A model generated the notes under the pieces. That model saw only the letters and a program-made list of their open reading frames with translations. It was not told the DNA's origin and searched no databases. Of a DNA stretch of 64,000 nucleotides, positions 22,590-31,567 are shown piece after piece; within the stretch, counting starts at the first letter, position 1, and each line of letters opens with the position of its first letter. This DNA is from Hermodice carunculata (taxonomy: Eukaryota > Annelida > Polychaeta > Eunicida > Amphinomidae), in contig OZ026628.1 in NCBI GenBank assembly GCA_964020975.1, positions 51,699,036 to 51,763,035 of the forward strand, given 5' to 3'. The position numbers were made by a program, and so were the translations under genes.

Positions 22590-25500
22590 ATGCGCTGGAG
22601 GGGATATAAGACTGCTTTGAAAGAGTCGGTGCTTGAGTACTGCTATGTGCCCCCGAAATCTCTTAGACGCGATTTAGACCTATTTTTGAGTCATACGTTC
22701 AAGCCAATAGTTAAAACTGTACGGAATATGTTGCTGAAGTGTCCCTCCTTAAAATGTCAACTTAGTGTCTTGGTTAAACTGGGTAAGGTGGTCTACCCGG
22801 ACCTAAAATTCATTACAATTGAACCATGGTTTACCACTTCTATTGTTCACATCCTCTCCAGAAATCGGTTAAGGCTGGCAGCAAGCATAAAGACATTGAT
22901 GCGACAAATAATAGCGTCGTATGATTCATTTATTCAAAGAGGTTCAGGGTGGGTTTTAACTCGCATATTGGAGCTGAGACTAAAATTGAATAAGACTATT
23001 CTATTCAGTGGCGGCTGCTGCGAAATGTCTCTACCCAAGTACATAGCTGATAAAAAGGCATGCGTCAGTGTAAACGCGACAGATAAAAAATGTTTCATTA
23101 GTTCCGTTCTGGCAGCGGTATTTCCTGTGAAGGATAATCCTCACAGATGGCGTCACTATTCAAAGCATTTAGACAAACTAAATTTAAAAGGCATCACTTT
23201 TCCCGTGAATGTGCGTGGTATAAGACGTTTTGAAATGCAGAATGACATTTCAATTAATGTGTTTGCTTATGATAAAATAGTGTACCCATATTACGTGACA
23301 GAGTACAGAGACAAGAGATTTCATGTTAATTTACTGCTTTATAAAAGTCATTTCTATTGTATTAAGAACTTATCGGCCTTGATATGTCGCCAAGGTCAAA
23401 AGAATAAGCGCAATAAAGTTCACATATGTAGCTTCTGCCTTTGTACATTCCGCACTTCGGAAAGACTCCAGTTACATAGTCAGCTATGTTCCGCGCAAGG
23501 CCAGGTCTATGAACTTCCCGTCAAAGGGACACAATTGATGTTTTCAAATTATTCTAAGCAAATTATGTCTCCTTTCGTGATATATGCAGATTTCGAAGCT
23601 GTCAATTCCAAGTCGATACGACCATTTCGGCAGGCTACAAAAACTTTAAGCCAAAGATCTCATCACCCTGCCAGTTTTTGCATGTTGAGAGTCAGCGTAG
23701 CAGACGAGCTGAATAGTGGGCTTATATTATACCGTGGTAAAGACTGCGTTAAGCGGTTTTATAAATGCTTGAGAGATCAGGAGCGTTATATATTCAAAAC
23801 TTTGTGTACGCGTTACAAACCAATGCTCTGGGACGCGGCAGCTAAACATAAATTTGCTTTAGAATATAAATGTTACATTTGCGGGAAGCATTTAAAGTCG
23901 GGCTGCAGGGATCATTGTCATTTGACGGGAATTTACCGTGGCTTAACATGCAATGCATGCAATCTTACCTACGCCAGTTTAAATAACATAAAAATTCCTG
24001 TAGTGATTCATAATGCATCAAATTACGATTTGCACTTTCTGATTAGTGAAATGGAGCGATTGTGCGAAAAACAGATCAAAGTAATTCCGAAAAATTCTGA
24101 AAAATACTTAGCATTACAAATAGGAGACTTCCTATTTATTGACTCTTACCAGTTTATGGATGCCAGTCTGGGGGAGCTGGCGAAAAACCTTATGGATAAA
24201 GGAGTAAATGCCTTCAGACTAACCAGAAAGTATTTTCCAAATGTGGAACAAATGAAATTAATTTCGAAAAAGGGAATATTTTGTTACGATTATTTAGATT
24301 GTTTTGAAAAGTTAAACGAAAATTCCCTACCACCGAAAGAACAATTTTTCAATAAATTAACAAACAGTCATATTTCCGAAGATGATTACACCCACGCAAA
24401 AACAGTTTGGAGTACTTTTAATTGCAAAACCTTGGGAGATTATCATGATGTCTACCTGAAATCTGATGTACTGTTGTTGTCTGATATTTTTGAGAACTTT
24501 AGGGAAACCTGCATGCGGTATTATGGATTAGACCCGTCAAAGTACTTTAGTTCACCACAGTTGAGTTGGGATGCGTGTCTTAAAATGACAAAAGTAAAAT
24601 TAGATCTTCTGTGCGATATTGATCAATACAACTTGGTGGAATCTGCAATAAAGGGGGGTATTTCTTCTGTGACAACTAGGTATAGTGAAGCCAATAATCC
24701 CTACAGCGAAAAATATGACCCGTCAAAAGAAAATAGTTACATATTGTACACCGACTGTACTGCCTTGTACAGCTACTGCATGAAGCAGCCGTTGGGTGTT
24801 GGGAACTTCCGATGGCTGTCGAAGAAAGAGATCGAACAATTGAATTTAATTAAGGTGCCCGACGAGTCTAAAATAGGATACATTCTGGAAGTAGATCTCG
24901 AATATCCACCATCACTGCACGATGCGCATAACTGCTATCCTTTGGCGCCAGAAAAAATACGAGTGTCTACTGACATGCTTTCTCCAGCAGCAAAACGAAT
25001 ATGTGCCAAATTAAAATTGAAATTAAGCACAAATTCTCTGAAATTAATTCCCAACTTGCACGATAAAACGAAGTACGTCGTTCATTATCGTAATTTGAAA
25101 TTGTATCTTGAATTAGGACTCCGACTCAAGACTATCTACAGAGTACTCGCGTTTCATCAAAGTCCTTGGATGCGTCCTTATATAGATTTTAATATGCTCA
25201 TGAGGCAGAAATCAACGAATGATTTTGAATCTAATTTCTTTAAGCTCATGTCGAATAGTGCTTACGGGAAAACCTTAGAGAATGTCAAAAAGAGAATAAA
25301 TGTGCGCCTGGTGAACAGTCCAGCGACATTTAAAACCTTGTCATCAAAACCAACGTTTCATTCCAGCAAAATAATTAACAAAAATTTAGTAGGAGTCCAA
25401 ATGAAACATTCTGAAGTCTGTTTAAACAAACCTATTTATGTTGGATTGTGCATACTGGAGTTAAGCAAGCTCAAAATGTACGAATTCCATTACAAATGCA

Positions 25501-26078
25501 TATACCCCAAATATGGCAATCGCGTAAAATTGTTGTATACCGATACGGATTCTCTTATGTACCACATCAAAACACACGATATCTATCGAGATCTCACAGA
25601 AATGAAAAGATATTTCGACTTTTCGAACTACCCTAAAGATCATTTTTTATATGATGACCGCCATAGAAAGAAGCCGGGATTGTTTAAAGACGAAACAGCA
25701 GGTGTTCCGCTAATCGAGTTTTGTGGTTTGAAGTCAAAGATGTACTCATTTAAAACTTTTGATGATAAACTAACGAAAAAAGCCAAAGGTGTACCACAAT
25801 CTACTATGAAACAAATATCCCATGAAAACTACATAAATTGTTTGAAGACTGTGATGTTGATGGAACACGAATTTCATGCCATTCAGAGTAAAAATCACCA
25901 TTTATATACCGTCCACAGAAAGAAATTGACCTTAAGTGCTTTTGATGACAAAAGATATTTGTTAGACGACAATATAAATACGCTAGCCTATGGTCATTAT
26001 AGAATAAGGAGAAAAAGAGCTTTTGATGAAAAAGATAATGCGTCACGGAAGGAAAGGAAAATTGGCATCTTGACATGA
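22590..26078 (+). CDS. polB: Protein-primed family B DNA polymerase (1162 aa)
   Basis: Replicates the element from its protein-primed ends. Exonuclease motifs: YADFEAV (Asp near residue 334), HNASNYDLHFL (about 474-484) and YLKSDVLLL (about 621-629). Polymerase motifs: DCTALYSYC (about 722), NSAYGKT (about 889) and YTDTDSL (about 985). Between ExoI and ExoII sits CYICGK...DHCH...CNAC (about 428-459), an endonuclease-VII-like zinc motif common in Polinton polymerases, preceded by a second zinc-like motif (HICSFC...HSQLC). The N-terminal third has the conserved DKKCFISSVLAAVFP block seen in this family. I chose the ATG at 22590, about 30 bp inside the longest frame, because that frame's first codon is not ATG. 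Length is typical for the family. Confidence 0.97.
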   Translation: MRWRGYKTALKESVLEYCYVPPKSLRRDLDLFLSHTFKPIVKTVRNMLLKCPSLKCQLSVLVKLGKVVYPDLKFITIEPWFTTSIVHILSRNRLRLAASIKTLMRQIIASYDSFIQRGSGWVLTRILELRLKLNKTILFSGGCCEMSLPKYIADKKACVSVNATDKKCFISSVLAAVFPVKDNPHRWRHYSKHLDKLNLKGITFPVNVRGIRRFEMQNDISINVFAYDKIVYPYYVTEYRDKRFHVNLLLYKSHFYCIKNLSALICRQGQKNKRNKVHICSFCLCTFRTSERLQLHSQLCSAQGQVYELPVKGTQLMFSNYSKQIMSPFVIYADFEAVNSKSIRPFRQATKTLSQRSHHPASFCMLRVSVADELNSGLILYRGKDCVKRFYKCLRDQERYIFKTLCTRYKPMLWDAAAKHKFALEYKCYICGKHLKSGCRDHCHLTGIYRGLTCNACNLTYASLNNIKIPVVIHNASNYDLHFLISEMERLCEKQIKVIPKNSEKYLALQIGDFLFIDSYQFMDASLGELAKNLMDKGVNAFRLTRKYFPNVEQMKLISKKGIFCYDYLDCFEKLNENSLPPKEQFFNKLTNSHISEDDYTHAKTVWSTFNCKTLGDYHDVYLKSDVLLLSDIFENFRETCMRYYGLDPSKYFSSPQLSWDACLKMTKVKLDLLCDIDQYNLVESAIKGGISSVTTRYSEANNPYSEKYDPSKENSYILYTDCTALYSYCMKQPLGVGNFRWLSKKEIEQLNLIKVPDESKIGYILEVDLEYPPSLHDAHNCYPLAPEKIRVSTDMLSPAAKRICAKLKLKLSTNSLKLIPNLHDKTKYVVHYRNLKLYLELGLRLKTIYRVLAFHQSPWMRPYIDFNMLMRQKSTNDFESNFFKLMSNSAYGKTLENVKKRINVRLVNSPATFKTLSSKPTFHSSKIINKNLVGVQMKHSEVCLNKPIYVGLCILELSKLKMYEFHYKCIYPKYGNRVKLLYTDTDSLMYHIKTHDIYRDLTEMKRYFDFSNYPKDHFLYDDRHRKKPGLFKDETAGVPLIEFCGLKSKMYSFKTFDDKLTKKAKGVPQSTMKQISHENYINCLKTVMLMEHEFHAIQSKNHHLYTVHRKKLTLSAFDDKRYLLDDNINTLAYGHYRIRRKRAFDEKDNASRKERKIGILT

Positions 26079-26242
26079 TGAATGGAGAGAGATTATATTG
26101 CCTGTGGAAACCTTTCTGTGAATGCGGCTGCACAGCGTCCCAGAGGAGCAGCTGGCAGCCAACCCTCATATTTTGCTGTGAATAAGACACTAACGTGTAG
26201 GTGTGTGGGTAAACCGTGTTGGATACACAACCGTACCATACC
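26079..26242 (+). other. Short gap between polymerase and PC4-like gene
   Basis: Holds a 71-codon plus-strand frame from 26082 that runs into the next gene in another frame. It has no family likeness and I do not call it. Confidence 0.4.
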
Positions 26243-26566
26243 ATGGGCAAGTCTTCAAAACAAGGCGCAAGTGCTAGGAAATCTGGTAAAAGACTGAGAA
26301 TGAAAATTGGAAAGCGGTATAGGGTTGACGTCTCGGCTTTTAACGGTCAAGTTTATCTTCACTTAACAGATTCAAATAAGGGTAAATCAGTTAGCTTGTC
26401 GAAAAAAAAATTTGTCAGGTTTTTGAAACAAGTTGATCAATTACAAACCCTGATTCATTCTTGCGAAAAACAAAATAAGTTACAAAAACTTAATGCGCGT
26501 GACTCTTCTTCAGAGAATACCTCCGATTCTGGTTCTGACACAGGAACTGATAACGAAGAAAAATGA
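26243..26566 (+). CDS. PC4-like ssDNA-binding / transcription coactivator protein (107 aa)
   Basis: Residues about 19-65 match the PC4/p15 fold pattern: MKIGKRYRVDVSAFNGQVYL aligns with the IGK-RYV-V--F-GKV--DIR strands of PC4, followed by GKSVSLSKKKF in place of KGISL..EQW and a closing amphipathic helix. PC4 proteins bind single-stranded DNA and modulate transcription and replication. The C-terminal tail is Ser/Asp/Glu-rich, as acidic as the serine-rich region that PC4 carries at its N-terminus. The ATG at 26243 sits in a good context (ACCATGGG). The stop overlaps the next ATG (ATGA). In this element it could coat replication intermediates or act in late transcription, which is inference. 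Confidence 0.72.
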   Translation: MGKSSKQGASARKSGKRLRMKIGKRYRVDVSAFNGQVYLHLTDSNKGKSVSLSKKKFVRFLKQVDQLQTLIHSCEKQNKLQKLNARDSSSENTSDSGSDTGTDNEEK

Positions 26567-27195
26567 GCTTATATGTTGCCGTCGAGGGCGTAGTAGCTGC
26601 AGGGAAAACTACTTTGTTAAGGCAGTTATCATCGAAATTAAATTCATCAGGAAATATGTATTACATACTAGAACCGGTATCATCATTTATGTCTTATAAA
26701 ACGCATAATCCGCTCCAACTCCTCTATGCAAATCCAGGAAAATATGCGGCTATTGTTCAGGCATATTTTTCCAGAACCGTGAAAGAATATTACCAAAAAG
26801 AGTTTCAAAAAGCAAAACATGCTAATATAATAATTTCAGAACGTTCTCCCGACTCGGGTATTGTGTTTGTACGCACTTTATACGAGTCAGGTCACATTAC
26901 CGACTTTGCCCATGATTTTTTATTAGACGAATATTCCCGCCAAGAACTTAGGAAACCGGATAGGGTGTTCTATATTAATACTCCTCTACACGTGTGTGAA
27001 CAGCGTATACAAAATAGAGCCAGACCCGGTGAACTGCCTTGTGATCGGGAACACCTGAGAGTACTCGCAAGAAATTATTTAGACTATATCCACTCATTTC
27101 AGCTGGCAAAAAGCCACCAGGCAGTTCATATCACTGACAAGACAAGCTTAGGTGAGCTTGAGTATGAACTAACGAAATTTATTAATTTCCTGTGA
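26563..27195 (+). CDS. Deoxynucleoside / thymidylate-type kinase (210 aa)
   Basis: Phosphorylates deoxynucleosides or dTMP to feed dNTP synthesis. P-loop GVVAAGKTT (residues 9-17), the ERS motif (93-95) where dNK-family enzymes have DRS or ERS, an Arg-rich lid-like segment (RIQNRARPGE, about residue 145), and overall length of a deoxynucleoside kinase (200-250 aa). Overlaps the PC4-like gene by ATGA. Together with the dUTPase downstream it gives the element two nucleotide-pool enzymes. Substrate cannot be set from sequence; dNK is a better fit than dTMP kinase because of the lid and ERS. A 50-bp echo of its 3' end follows at 27233-27281. Confidence 0.85.
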   Translation: MSLYVAVEGVVAAGKTTLLRQLSSKLNSSGNMYYILEPVSSFMSYKTHNPLQLLYANPGKYAAIVQAYFSRTVKEYYQKEFQKAKHANIIISERSPDSGIVFVRTLYESGHITDFAHDFLLDEYSRQELRKPDRVFYINTPLHVCEQRIQNRARPGELPCDREHLRVLARNYLDYIHSFQLAKSHQAVHITDKTSLGELEYELTKFINFL

Positions 27196-27283
27196 TGCCC
27201 CAAACAGGGTGTCAGTCTTGCTCCGAAGCAGGAAGACAAGCTTAAGTAGAGACTAGCAAAGCTTGTAAATCTCCTATGATGAG
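27196..27283 (+). repeat. Partial duplication of the kinase gene 3' end
   Basis: GACAAGCTTAAGTAGAGACTAGC...TCCTATGATG near 27233-27281 echoes GACAAGCTTAGGTGAG...TCCTGTGATG at the end of the kinase gene (about 27138-27197). It reads as a short tandem duplication that now spaces the kinase from the zinc-protein gene. Confidence 0.5.
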
Positions 27284-27931
27284 ATGAACTCTAATAGCGG
27301 TAGCGACGCAAGTTCTGACAGTTGGAGCAAGACCAGGAAAGTTTGCATCTGGTGCCGAAGGTACGCTGACCTAGTGCCAAACAAAAAATATTGTATTAGT
27401 TGCAAAGCTAAATGTTTTAGGGAGTGTGTTCGCTGCCATAGACCATTTCCTGACGCTAAGTATTTCTCGGAAAACAAAACGAGGTGCAATTCTTGTTCAA
27501 AAAAATACGTTAAAGAACGGGTCAAACGGAACAGCAAAGTTACTTCCAATATGGTAGATCTTATCAGTAAAGATCTGGAGTTGAGCGACGTTTCTAGCGA
27601 AGACTCCTTTGCGTCAGAGCCACAGAGAAAACGAAATAAGAACACTGCTGTTGGCGAAACCACAGATGTAGAGGAAGATAAACAGCCAAAAGATAAAAGC
27701 GGAAATATGATAGTAGTGCCAGGAAAGAAACGCTCCGCCAAACCGAAAGGAGTTAAAAATGGCGATGCTCCTTCCCCCAAGAAGCAACAGCGGGGGCGAC
27801 CTCGCAAAGCTGCTGTGAAAAGCTTAGACGAACGGATACACGATCTCCTCACAGAATGGCTGGCCTTGAAACGCGAAGAAGGCGGTAATGATAGGAATAG
27901 GGTCGGGTTTATGCCGGTATTTTTTCGTTAA
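27284..27931 (+). CDS. Zinc-binding, AT-hook protein (215 aa)
   Basis: The N-terminal third has paired CxxC motifs: CIWC, CISC, CVRCHRPFP and CNSC (about residues 21-72), consistent with two zinc-ribbon-like sites. The second half is low-complexity and charged, with acidic serine clusters and a Lys-rich part that includes QQRGRPRK, a canonical AT-hook core (RGRP). So the protein should bind DNA, preferably AT-rich minor groove. Similar CxRCxRP...YF...RCNSC modules occur in other Polintons in my recollection. It sits between the kinase and the integrase. A transcription or core-packing role is inference. Confidence 0.7.
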   Translation: MNSNSGSDASSDSWSKTRKVCIWCRRYADLVPNKKYCISCKAKCFRECVRCHRPFPDAKYFSENKTRCNSCSKKYVKERVKRNSKVTSNMVDLISKDLELSDVSSEDSFASEPQRKRNKNTAVGETTDVEEDKQPKDKSGNMIVVPGKKRSAKPKGVKNGDAPSPKKQQRGRPRKAAVKSLDERIHDLLTEWLALKREEGGNDRNRVGFMPVFFR

Positions 27932-27940
27932 CTGTGCTAA

Positions 27941-28150
27941 ATGGGTCAAACAACAAACGTCGAAAATTTTCAGTGTCAGGTTTATTGTTGCATCATCCCT
28001 GATGATTTACCAGACAATTCGGTTAAGGTAAAAAGAAGAAAATGCTGTTTTCCTTGGCTTGCCTCTTGTTTTGCAAAAAACAATAACGATGGTAAGACGT
28101 CAAGCACCACCTGCAAGGTTAGAAAGAATTCTAAAACAAATATACTATGA
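27941..28150 (+). CDS. Small Cys-rich protein, hypothetical (69 aa)
   Basis: Starts 9 bp after the preceding stop with ATG and overlaps the integrase start in another frame by about 60 bp. Notable are clustered cysteines beside basic residues (KVKRRKCCFPWLASC), a pattern seen in membrane-tethered palmitoylated proteins. No family recognised. It may be a real small gene or just the leader of the integrase message; the tight spacing favours translation but does not prove it. Confidence 0.35.
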   Translation: MGQTTNVENFQCQVYCCIIPDDLPDNSVKVKRRKCCFPWLASCFAKNNNDGKTSSTTCKVRKNSKTNIL

Positions 28151-29063
28151 TCCCTCGCACCCAGCTAGTTTTAGCACTGCACGCGACTTGTACACTTACG
28201 TAAAAAAAATAAGAAAAAGGGCCACATTTCACGACGTTCAAGATTGGCTTTATAAGCAAAACCCTTACACGTTACATCGACGAATTGTTAAACGCTTTCC
28301 TAGACGAAAGGTGCTTTCTAGGGGTATTGATTATCAGTGGCAGACCGACTTGGTAGTTTTGGATCAAATTTCAAAGGAAAATAGCGGAGTGAAGTATTTG
28401 CTGACCGCAATTGATACATTTTCAAGGTTTGCTTTTGCCGTTCCTATAAAAAGCAAGACAGGAAAAGCTGTTGTTAAAGCATTTGAACAAATATTCAAAT
28501 ACAGTAAGCGTAAACCAATTAAGATTTCTTCAGATTCAGGCACTGAATTTTTGTCAACCGATTTCCAAAATTTCTGTAAGAAACACAGGATTGTACATTT
28601 TGTCACTTATCAGGATGTCAAGCAACAAATAGTTGAAAGATGGCATCGCACTTTGAAAGAAAGCATGTGGAAATATTTCACAGCCAATAATACACTTAGG
28701 TATGTGGACGTTCTTCCACTTTTAGTATTCAGGTATAACACGAGAAAGCACCGTATCTTAGGCTGTTCGCCACAAAGTGTCAACAAATCTAATGAAAAAC
28801 TGATTTGGGAAAGACTGTATGAGACATACTTACACGAAGCCCAGAAGGCATTCAAATTTGACATTAACGATACCGTCAGAATTCAAAAAAAGAAAAACAT
28901 ATTTGAAAAAGGCTACGTTCAATCCTGGAGTAAAGAGATTTTCGTCATCGCTGACCGGTTATTTACAAATCCTCCTACGTACATTTTAAAAGATAGAAAT
29001 CAAGAGATCATCAAAGGCACGTTTTATGAACCAGAACTAACTAAAGTAATTATCAATGACTAG
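28089..29063 (+). CDS. int: Polinton rve integrase (324 aa)
   Basis: Inserts the element with a 6-bp stagger. The retroviral-type DDE triad is visible: D87 in WQTDLVVL, D149 in ISSDSGTEF and E183 in VERWHRTLK, giving a DD(33)E spacing. The C-terminal part (VRIQKKKNIFEKGY...YILKDRNQEIIKGTFYEPEL) is the SH3/chromo-like DNA- or chromatin-binding tail typical of Polinton integrases. The N-terminus is basic with no clear HHCC zinc site. I start at the ATG at 28089 since the longer frame begins with TTG. Ends 8 bp inside the ATPase gene. The GTTATT duplication flanking the element is the expected product. Confidence 0.96.
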   Translation: MVRRQAPPARLERILKQIYYDPSHPASFSTARDLYTYVKKIRKRATFHDVQDWLYKQNPYTLHRRIVKRFPRRKVLSRGIDYQWQTDLVVLDQISKENSGVKYLLTAIDTFSRFAFAVPIKSKTGKAVVKAFEQIFKYSKRKPIKISSDSGTEFLSTDFQNFCKKHRIVHFVTYQDVKQQIVERWHRTLKESMWKYFTANNTLRYVDVLPLLVFRYNTRKHRILGCSPQSVNKSNEKLIWERLYETYLHEAQKAFKFDINDTVRIQKKKNIFEKGYVQSWSKEIFVIADRLFTNPPTYILKDRNQEIIKGTFYEPELTKVIIND

Positions 29064-29733
29064 TCAAGATATGATGGAGCATCCCGTGACCTCGTTTGAT
29101 GCGCGTTTACAACATCCCTTTAATATGATTGTAGCAGGGCCTTCGCAATGTGGTAAGAGCACTTTTGTTTTAAATCTATTAAAACAGTCCGAAAGATTGA
29201 TAAGCTGTAATTATGATTATATCGTGGTGTTTAGCGGATCAACAGAAACGCTATTTCAACAACTGGTTGGGACGTTGCCAAATACAAATATAAAATTTGT
29301 GCAAGGGCTACCCGATGATATAGATGAATATATCCTGCCAAATCATGCGGGCTTGTTTTTATTCGATGATCTCCAAAGGCAAGCCTCTACTGAGGATATA
29401 ATAGGCGACATTTTTACCAAGAGAGGGCACCACGAAAACCTGAGTGTGTGTCTGATTCTTCAAAACCTGTTTCACGAAGGTAAAGAAAGACGCACATGCC
29501 AAAGGTCTTGTCATTATATGATACTCTTCCAAAATCCGTTGGATAACAGTATCACTTACATAATAGCGTCGCGCCTAGATCCCGTCAGAAAAAAAGCGTT
29601 AGCCACTCTCTTAACTAGCGTTTTGCGCACACATCGTTATATCTTAATCGACGGAAAGCAAGACACTCCTCCTCAGGCTAGGTTAAGAACTGACATCTTT
29701 AATAACTACCAGAGGTGTTTCTATCTTTCATAA
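29056..29733 (+). CDS. Genome-packaging ATPase, FtsK/HerA superfamily (225 aa)
   Basis: Pumps genome DNA into the capsid in related viruses. Walker A is GPSQCGKST (residues 28-36) and Walker B LFLFDDL (100-106); a conserved Gln/Asn (LILQNLF) follows as sensor-like motif. Length about 225 aa is usual for Polinton and adintovirus ATPases. The ATG at 29056 overlaps the integrase stop. It opens the capsid-gene block, the canonical neighbourhood. Confidence 0.95.
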   Translation: MTSQDMMEHPVTSFDARLQHPFNMIVAGPSQCGKSTFVLNLLKQSERLISCNYDYIVVFSGSTETLFQQLVGTLPNTNIKFVQGLPDDIDEYILPNHAGLFLFDDLQRQASTEDIIGDIFTKRGHHENLSVCLILQNLFHEGKERRTCQRSCHYMILFQNPLDNSITYIIASRLDPVRKKALATLLTSVLRTHRYILIDGKQDTPPQARLRTDIFNNYQRCFYLS

Positions 29734-29752
29734 TAGTAACAAACCCGCTGTG

Positions 29753-30124
29753 ATGGGTCGGAGAAATCGGGTAGACGAAACAGGCATGATGACAGGCAAG
29801 TCTGTTTTAAAGAGGAAAGATTTTTTGGGTTTACTTGTTCGCAACAAAAACAATAAAAAGCGCAGGAATGCTCTTGTAGACATTGCAGACACCTCTGAAA
29901 TTAAGGCTGTGTGTGAAATCATATTGAATCTTCTTCACGGCAACGTTCCCATAACCAAATGTGTTCACAAAGAATGTAAAAGGTACAGAACTGTTTTGAG
30001 AAGCTTAGCCGACAACAAAACGTGCTTAGCTGTAAAGAAACAAATTCTTAAAAAACAGTCTGGCGGATTTTGGGGGGCTTTGATTCCTGTCATAGGAGCG
30101 GCTTTATCGACCCTGCTGAACTAA
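29753..30124 (+). CDS. Small virion protein with hydrophobic tail (123 aa)
   Basis: A basic protein ending in a Gly-rich hydrophobic tail, GGFWGALIPVIGAALSTLLN, strongly reminiscent of the tail of adenovirus core protein X and of the small adintovirus proteins placed between ATPase and capsid genes. The N-terminal half is Lys/Arg-rich (KNKNNKKRRN), the middle has several Cys/His residues (CVHKECKRY). I take the ATG at 29753, one codon after a GTG-started longer frame. Likely packaged with DNA or membrane-active during entry; both ideas come from the adenovirus analogy. Confidence 0.65.
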   Translation: MGRRNRVDETGMMTGKSVLKRKDFLGLLVRNKNNKKRRNALVDIADTSEIKAVCEIILNLLHGNVPITKCVHKECKRYRTVLRSLADNKTCLAVKKQILKKQSGGFWGALIPVIGAALSTLLN

Positions 30125-30136
30125 ATAAGAACCGTA

Positions 30137-30754
30137 ATGGTCGATTTCAAAGAGTCTATCATTATACCATTAGCTGTCTTTAAACAACTAAATTTCAAAG
30201 ACTTTGTGGCACAGACTGAGGCTGAACAAGCAAAAAACAAACACGCAGAAGAAAAATCACCAACCGACATCTTACACGATACGCGATTGCCTGTCGACAC
30301 TAAAATGAAATTATATGCCCAACAAAAGAAATTTCATTCGGAAAAGAGAAAAAAGCCATACCCAGTGACCTTAGATACTTCCAATCTTTTAAAAAGTAAA
30401 CCCAGCGTTAGTAAAAAGAGCGATATATCGTCTATAAGAGCATTGTTCAAAGACATTGATCAGCCTGCAGTCAATAGTATTTTAGAAACTATATTAGAAC
30501 ATCCCGCTAATATTTCATGGGACGAAAAGCTTCAAGTTGTCATTAACGGTACAACCATTGTCGGATCAAACTTGATTGACCTGTTAAAATATATCAGAAA
30601 CGATGCTGTGGTGACAAGCGAGAGCGATGTACCGCCAGGTATCGAAAGCTTCTTGCAGATTTTACTAGAAATTGGTGTCCCCCGTGCCTGGATCAAAGCA
30701 CCTGCACGTAAGAGTCGTCGTAATCAAGTAGCTAGTTGGATAAGTTACAGATAA
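30137..30754 (+). CDS. Conserved Polinton virion-associated protein (205 aa)
   Basis: Matches, from memory, a protein common next to Polinton capsid genes. A Lys-rich N-terminal part holds LYAQQKKF. A central helical unit follows with WDEKLQVVINGTTIVGSNLI, typical of the W-x-x-x-GELVINGxxIPGSNIVDL pattern. The end has PPGIESFLQILLEIGVPRAW (family: P-x-G-W-x-x-F-x-x-L-x-x-x-NVP). Its stop overlaps the next ATG by one base (TAATG). Exact role unknown; a minor capsid or scaffold-like role fits the position. Confidence 0.65.
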   Translation: MVDFKESIIIPLAVFKQLNFKDFVAQTEAEQAKNKHAEEKSPTDILHDTRLPVDTKMKLYAQQKKFHSEKRKKPYPVTLDTSNLLKSKPSVSKKSDISSIRALFKDIDQPAVNSILETILEHPANISWDEKLQVVINGTTIVGSNLIDLLKYIRNDAVVTSESDVPPGIESFLQILLEIGVPRAWIKAPARKSRRNQVASWISYR

Positions 30755-31563
30755 TGGAGCATACTTCAAATTTCTACATGGTATTACCAAGTAATGTAAA
30801 AACAACGGGCGAATTTGAAAAGAACAAGATTAGTCATTATCATACCCCCATGCCGCGACCCGTTCAACTAACGGGTGGTCAATGGGAGTGTGCCTTGAGT
30901 GAAATATTTTATCCGCACAGCTGGTATAATATAAAGGGACCGCTGACACGTTTTGAGGTGAAATGTGGTCACGGTCTAAGACGAAGCTATAAAGTAGCCG
31001 TGAGCATTGCAAAAGGCTTCTACACGCCCAAAAGCTTAGCAGATGAAATGAACTCTAGATTTAAAGCAATTACTACTGCCCCTTTTTACGGACGTGTCAA
31101 ATTCCTCGAGTCAGTAGGAATCATGAAAATTACTCTGCGACATGGAGAGACGTTAACTGTGCATTCCCATTTAGCACAACTAATGGGTTTCGATAGAAAG
31201 GTTTTCAGATACAAGGCGGGGACGCAGGTTTCTGCTAACGACTATGTTTTCAGAAGTAACAGAGCGAGCGATTTAAACGCAAATCTGCACCAGATTTATG
31301 TTTATTCAGACTTAGTCAAAGAAACTTTGGTAGGCGACTCTTATGTTCCTTTGCTTGCGGTTCTCAATGTGAGGGGGTGGCTCGGGGACAATATGCATGA
31401 AGTATTTCAAAACCCTCACTACACAGAAACGAGCGGCTCGACCATCAACTCCATTGAGATTGCTTTGTGCGACGACCAGGGTGAACTAGTGCCTTTCCTA
31501 TACGGAAAAGTTATTGTGAAGCTCCATTTCAGACGGAAAAAGAAAGATATCTTTTTGAACTAA
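30754..31563 (+). CDS. Minor capsid (penton-like, single jelly-roll) protein (269 aa)
   Basis: Forms the five-fold vertices. The N-terminus FYMVLPSNVKTTGEFEKNKI followed by VQLTGGQWECALSEIFYPHS (residues about 44-63) is the hallmark opening of Polinton penton proteins (FYVTLPSNS...FTVKLPxPIxLxGxWEVGLxEIxYPxxW). The rest is predicted mainly beta with a C-terminal strand-rich domain (LYGKVIVKLHFRRK). I use the ATG at 30754; the longer frame begins with TTG. The position just before the pVI-like and major capsid genes is canonical. Confidence 0.88.
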   Translation: MEHTSNFYMVLPSNVKTTGEFEKNKISHYHTPMPRPVQLTGGQWECALSEIFYPHSWYNIKGPLTRFEVKCGHGLRRSYKVAVSIAKGFYTPKSLADEMNSRFKAITTAPFYGRVKFLESVGIMKITLRHGETLTVHSHLAQLMGFDRKVFRYKAGTQVSANDYVFRSNRASDLNANLHQIYVYSDLVKETLVGDSYVPLLAVLNVRGWLGDNMHEVFQNPHYTETSGSTINSIEIALCDDQGELVPFLYGKVIVKLHFRRKKKDIFLN

Positions 31564-31567
31564 TGAA

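Noticed and set aside
26082-26297. 71-codon frame between polymerase and PC4-like gene
   Set aside because: Overlaps the PC4-like gene in another frame, and has no family likeness.
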